A stretch of DNA of 64,000 nucleotides from Streptomyces sp. PsTaAH-137. Its GTDB lineage: Bacteria > Actinomycetota > Actinomycetes > Streptomycetales > Streptomycetaceae. The notes under the pieces are model-generated. The model did not search any database and was not told the DNA's origin. It saw only the letters and a program-made list of their open reading frames with translations. Every line of letters begins with the position of its first letter. The stretch's first letter is position 1. The stretch covers positions 78,749-142,748 of the forward strand of contig NZ_QLLY01000020.1 of NCBI RefSeq assembly GCF_003259365.1. Reading direction: 5' to 3'. This document shows positions 61,401-64,000 of this stretch, one piece after another. A program made the translations under genes and the position numbers.

Positions 61401-62240
61401 GCCGACTTCGTGCTCGACGACTTCCAGGTGACCGACCTCGGCCCGGCGAAGGAACCGGCCGCGTGCGGCACGCTCGCCCTCAAGGCGGGGGAGACCCTCG
61501 AACCGGGTAAGCCCAACAAGGTCGAGGCCACCTTCACCAACTACGAGAAGGACCAGGTCGAGGACGCGTCCGTCGCCCTCGACCTGCCGCAGGGATGGAA
61601 GGCCGAGCCCACCGGCCCGGTCACGCTCGACCCGGTCGCCCCCGGCGCCCGCGCCACCGCGACCTGGCAGGTCACCCCGCCGGTCGACGCCGCGTACCAG
61701 CCGCACGAGCTGACCGCGAAGGCGACGTACACGGTCGCCGGTGCCACGCGCACCCTCGCCGCGAGCACCACCGCCCGCACCCTCCCGCCCCCGCCCACCA
61801 CGGACACGTACGCCAGTGACCTGGACTGGACCTCCGCGGAGAACGGCTGGGGCCCGGTCGAGAAGGACCAGTCCGTCGGCGAACAGGGCCAGGGCGACGG
61901 CACCCCGCTCAAGATCGGCGGCACCGCGTACGCCAAGGGCCTCGGCACCCACGCCCCCGCGAAGGTCCGCTACTACCTCGGCGGGCAGTGCACCTCGTTC
62001 ACGGCGGAGGTCGGCGTCGACGACGTCCAGGCCACCCGCGGAAGTGTGCGATTCTCGGTGGCGGCCGACGGCACGGAGAAGGCGGCCTCACCCGTCCTCA
62101 GGGCCACCGACCCGGCCTGGTCCCTGTCGGCCGACGTCAGCGGAGCCCAGTACGTGGACCTGATCGTCGGGGACGGCGGCGACGGCAACGGCAACGACCA
62201 CGCCGACTGGGGAGCTGACCGCTTCCATTGCGGCGGGTGA
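58413..62240 (+). CDS. Secreted GH101 endo-alpha-N-acetylgalactosaminidase with NPCBM domain (1275 aa)
   Basis: A signal peptide (APYALALAAVLGATLTPAASA) precedes a mutarotase-like N-terminal domain. A GH101 TIM barrel follows, with KKYGAEFGVHVNATEAYP, the probable nucleophile Asp near residue 456 (VYVDVYYTHGW) and the probable acid/base Glu near 482 (NLATEWADKFE). Further on are a carbohydrate-binding-like domain (GWDKTGSVARDTDGNGRN), a NEW3-type beta-domain (TFTNYEKDQVEDASVALDLPQGW) and a C-terminal NPCBM domain (DLDWTSAENGWGP...GLGTHAP). Family members release the core-1 disaccharide from O-glycans of mucins. No strong ribosome binding site precedes ATG 58413. Confidence 0.92.
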   Translation: MPPRSRAPYALALAAVLGATLTPAASATATEPDGTVLTSARLKVTVADDFPRVLSYENRTDGARLLGSTRPVTEVTLNGKPYAARVKAAPKITGSTAAYTLTFPDLPGVEIDATLGVSGRTTTFRITAVRDTDAFRVGTIDIPGQDLVSVGSADGGAETAFTKLDPDSTRTADVFGKVTDGTPAETSATGASYAIVNTGRLAAAVESNSTYDKPSGATGGDDARFWHQARKEADGSIRVGVWSGQWTYRGAGSPTHATGDDLPWAKVVVTPDANADGAVDWQDGAVAFRSIGIEAQGSEDTADRVVTHIPFNFASQAQHPFLRTLDDVKRISLATDDLGQFALLKGYASEGHDSAHPDYGGNTNQRAGGLKDLNTLLKAGKKYGAEFGVHVNATEAYPVAKHFKDDLIDPKSPGWNWLDQSYYIDQRRDIESGDLAARFKQLRDETDKNLTTVYVDVYYTHGWIAEQTAKAINGQGWNLATEWADKFERQSLWSHWANDLDYGGATNKGLNSKIIRFIRNSEKDVWNNDPVLGQSALVDFEGWTGENDWNDFYANVWQRDLPAKYLQHQQITRWDGDDITFTGGLRGTVEDGRRTFYDHGRKVLDGDRYLLPWSAKDGENKLYHYNKQGGSSSWAVAPGSYTVYKLTDNGRVRTGTLRTGADGKLTLKAEAGQPYVLYRAGDTPRAADPAWGEGTSLKDPGFNDVRLGGWDKTGSVARDTDGNGRNSAALTGKGAASVAQRVTGLAPGKRYTASAWVEVEPGASRHTTLSAGGTSAAIDRSTLPDTMAASDWHGTNMQRMKVNFTADPKGSATLRLATAADDGAAKVRGDDVRLVRNAPATAPGTVVHEDFEDVDQGWGPFDKGDAGGVTDPRTHIAQKNAPYTQAGWNGKLVDDVIGGGESLKSHEENDGVVYRTSPATVPMKDGHAYKVDFAYQSSHAGAYRWISGYDRGEDAVETVATPIGQQRTTGRFTTTVTAGCGDTWTGLRKLPGAPDGADFVLDDFQVTDLGPAKEPAACGTLALKAGETLEPGKPNKVEATFTNYEKDQVEDASVALDLPQGWKAEPTGPVTLDPVAPGARATATWQVTPPVDAAYQPHELTAKATYTVAGATRTLAASTTARTLPPPPTTDTYASDLDWTSAENGWGPVEKDQSVGEQGQGDGTPLKIGGTAYAKGLGTHAPAKVRYYLGGQCTSFTAEVGVDDVQATRGSVRFSVAADGTEKAASPVLRATDPAWSLSADVSGAQYVDLIVGDGGDGNGNDHADWGADRFHCGG

Positions 62241-62278
62241 AAAGCTGAGTGAACAGTTGGGTGACGTGACGGGCGTCT

Positions 62279-62314
62279 CATCGGGTCCCTTTGTATGACC
62301 TCCACAACCCGATG
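62279..62314 (+). terminator. Possible terminator after the GH101 gene
   Basis: CATCGGGT (62279-62286) pairs with ACCCGATG (62307-62314) with a 20-nt loop, 39 bp after the GH101 stop. There is no U-tract. Confidence 0.4.
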
Positions 62315-62372
62315 GGGTCCTGAGCAGTGACTTTGGCTGCATGTCGGAACCGTTCTGTTCGGGGCTACCAGG

Positions 62373-62411
62373 AAAACGGGCCGGAGACTGTACAGAGTCG
62401 ACGGCCCTTTT
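62373..62411 (+). terminator. Hairpin with U-tract just upstream of accB (terminator or attenuator)
   Basis: GGGCCG (62378-62383) pairs with CGGCCC (62402-62407). An inner GACT/AGTC-type pairing is present, and TTTT follows (62408-62411), matching AAAA before the stem. It ends only 27 bp before the accB start, so it may be a leader terminator of accB rather than the end of the GH101 transcript. Confidence 0.55.
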
Positions 62412-62438
62412 CCTTGGTCGGCTTCGTAAGGTCGCTAC

Positions 62439-64000
62439 ATGACCGTTTTGGACGACACCGCCTCGAACCCCGGGAACGGGCCCACCGACGCCCGCGGGCG
62501 CACGGCCGAGCTGCACGCGATCCGCGCACAGTCCCTGGCCGGTCCCAGCGACAAGGCGACCGAGGCCCAGCACGCGAAGGGCAAGCTGACCGCGCGCGAG
62601 CGCATCGAGCTGCTCCTCGACGAGGGGTCGTTCAACGAGGTCGAGCAGCTGCGCCGGCACCGCGCGGTCGGCTTCGGCCTGGAGGCCAAGAAGCCCTACA
62701 CCGACGGTGTCATCACCGGGTGGGGCACGGTCGAGGGCCGCACGGTCTTCGTCTACGCGCACGACTTCCGGATCTTCGGCGGCGCCCTGGGCGAGGCCCA
62801 CGCCACGAAGATCCACAAGATCATGGACATGGCGATCGCGGCCGGTGCCCCGCTGGTCTCGCTGAACGACGGCGCGGGCGCCCGTATCCAGGAGGGCGTC
62901 TCGGCACTCGCCGGCTACGGCGGCATCTTCCAGCGCAACACCAAGGCGTCCGGGGTCATCCCGCAGATCAGCGTGATGCTCGGCCCGTGCGCGGGCGGCG
63001 CGGCCTACAGCCCCGCCCTCACCGACTTCGTGTTCATGGTCCGCGAGACCTCGCAGATGTTCATCACCGGACCGGACGTCGTCAAGGCCGTCACCGGCGA
63101 GAACATCACGCAGAACGGGCTCGGCGGCGCCGACGTCCACGCCGAGACCTCCGGTGTCTGCCACTTCGCCTACGACGACGAAGAGACCTGCATCGCCGAG
63201 GTCCGCTACCTGATCTCGCTGCTCCCGCAGAACAACCGGGAGAACCCGCCGACCGTCGACTCCGACGACCCGGCCGACCGCCGCTCCGACGTCCTGCTCG
63301 ACCTGGTCCCCGCGGACGGCAACCGCCCCTACGACATGACCAAGGTCATCGAGGAGCTCGTCGACGACGGCGACTACCTGGAGGTCCACGAGCGCTGGGC
63401 GCGCAACATCATCTGCGCCCTGGCCCGGCTCGACGGCCAGGTCGTCGGCATCGTCGCCAACCAGCCGCAGTCCCTCGCCGGCGTCCTGGACATCGAGGCA
63501 TCCGAAAAAGCTGCCCGATTCGTGCAGATGTGCGACGCCTTCAACATCCCGATCGTGACCCTCCTCGACGTCCCGGGCTTCCTTCCCGGTGTCGACCAGG
63601 AGCACGGCGGGATCATCCGCCACGGCGCGAAGCTGCTGTACGCGTACTGCAACGCCACCGTGCCGCGGATCTCGCTGATTCTCCGCAAGGCGTACGGAGG
63701 TGCCTACATCGTCATGGACTCCCAGTCCATCGGCGCCGACCTCACCTACGCCTGGCCCACCAACGAGATCGCGGTCATGGGCGCCGAGGGCGCGGCCAAC
63801 GTGATCTTCCGCCGCCAGATCGCCGAGGCCGAGGACTCCGAGGCCATGCGCCAGAAGATGGTCAAGGAGTACAAGGCCGAACTGATGCACCCGTACTACG
63901 CGGCCGAGCGCGGCCTGGTCGACGACGTCATCGACCCCGCCGAGACCCGCGAGGTGCTCATCAAGTCCCTGGCCATGCTGCGCACGAAACACGCCGACCT
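62439..64000 (+). CDS. accB: Acyl-CoA carboxylase beta subunit AccB (3' end outside window)
   Basis: About 520 residues are visible; only a short C-terminal stretch should be missing. It is the carboxyltransferase that moves CO2 from carboxybiotin to acyl-CoA. It has QHAKGKLTARERIELLLDEGSF, NDGAGARIQEGV, GPCAGGAAYSPALTDF, DVPGFLPGVDQEHGGIIRHGAKLLYAY and RKAYGGAYIVMDSQSIGADL. Residue 424 is Ile in the position where S. coelicolor PccB has Asp422, a residue known to restrict it to propionyl-CoA. Ile is typical of AccB, which also accepts acetyl-CoA and supplies malonyl-CoA. ATG 62439 has AAGG upstream. Confidence 0.93.
   Translation, partial: MTVLDDTASNPGNGPTDARGRTAELHAIRAQSLAGPSDKATEAQHAKGKLTARERIELLLDEGSFNEVEQLRRHRAVGFGLEAKKPYTDGVITGWGTVEGRTVFVYAHDFRIFGGALGEAHATKIHKIMDMAIAAGAPLVSLNDGAGARIQEGVSALAGYGGIFQRNTKASGVIPQISVMLGPCAGGAAYSPALTDFVFMVRETSQMFITGPDVVKAVTGENITQNGLGGADVHAETSGVCHFAYDDEETCIAEVRYLISLLPQNNRENPPTVDSDDPADRRSDVLLDLVPADGNRPYDMTKVIEELVDDGDYLEVHERWARNIICALARLDGQVVGIVANQPQSLAGVLDIEASEKAARFVQMCDAFNIPIVTLLDVPGFLPGVDQEHGGIIRHGAKLLYAYCNATVPRISLILRKAYGGAYIVMDSQSIGADLTYAWPTNEIAVMGAEGAANVIFRRQIAEAEDSEAMRQKMVKEYKAELMHPYYAAERGLVDDVIDPAETREVLIKSLAMLRTKHAD

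Overview
The window is a high-GC actinobacterial chromosome segment, almost certainly from a Streptomyces. Third codon positions are strongly G/C, GTG starts are common, and terminators are long perfect GC hairpins mostly without U-tracts. The gene order (ilvB-ilvN-ilvC-serA, proline catabolism, leuB, ilvE, a second urease cluster, cimA, accB) matches the conserved core of Streptomyces chromosomes. I saw no tRNA, rRNA, CRISPR, insertion sequence or prophage.

Layout. 1-7482: end of a membrane protein, two small conserved proteins, a large LuxR/LAL regulator, a sorbosone-dehydrogenase-type lipoprotein, an aldo/keto reductase and a 2-hydroxyacid dehydrogenase. 7932-10790: a membrane PAS-GGDEF-EAL protein with a degenerate EAL domain. 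10791-16422: a branched-chain amino acid (BCAA) attenuator, ilvBNC and serA. 16468-22955: a second LAL regulator, a DHA2 efflux pump with its divergent TetR, and a PucR-type regulator facing proline dehydrogenase and P5C dehydrogenase (23159-25783). 25896-32676: quinone-oxidoreductase-like enzyme, small ORF, Tat phosphatase, leuB, ilvE and a FAD monooxygenase, followed by its probable TetR (to 33509) with twin palindromic operators between the two.

33653-37698 is a tightly coupled operon: fused ureAB, an atypical ureC, an agmatine-deiminase-like enzyme and a TetR, with no urease accessory genes. It converges on pxpCBA (5-oxoprolinase). pxpA is divergent from a DUF969-DUF979-pcp operon, and the intergenic region holds two copies of a 17-bp near-palindrome. 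Together these form a pyroglutamate uptake, release and hydrolysis module (37700-42593). 42918-46160: an MHS transporter and a citramalate-synthase-type gene preceded by a second probable attenuator whose leader peptide has tandem Ile codons. 46233-54655: secreted GH30 glycosidase, conserved membrane and hypothetical proteins, an orphan cytochrome b and a YceI protein. 54872-64000: PIG-V-type glycosyltransferase, MarR divergent from a second-type enolase, a secreted GH101 enzyme, and accB, which runs off the end.

Four BCAA loci (ilvBNC, leuB, ilvE, cimA) lie within about 35 kb, two of them with recognisable ribosome-mediated attenuators. Two families of short dispersed intergenic repeats are also present. 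Family A has a 22-bp core in ten copies or partial copies, often as inverted pairs. Family B is a 49-bp sequence in two perfect inverted copies. Both touch coding 3' ends: a family A copy supplies the end of the MFS gene, and a family B copy encodes most of the C-terminal tail of PxpB.
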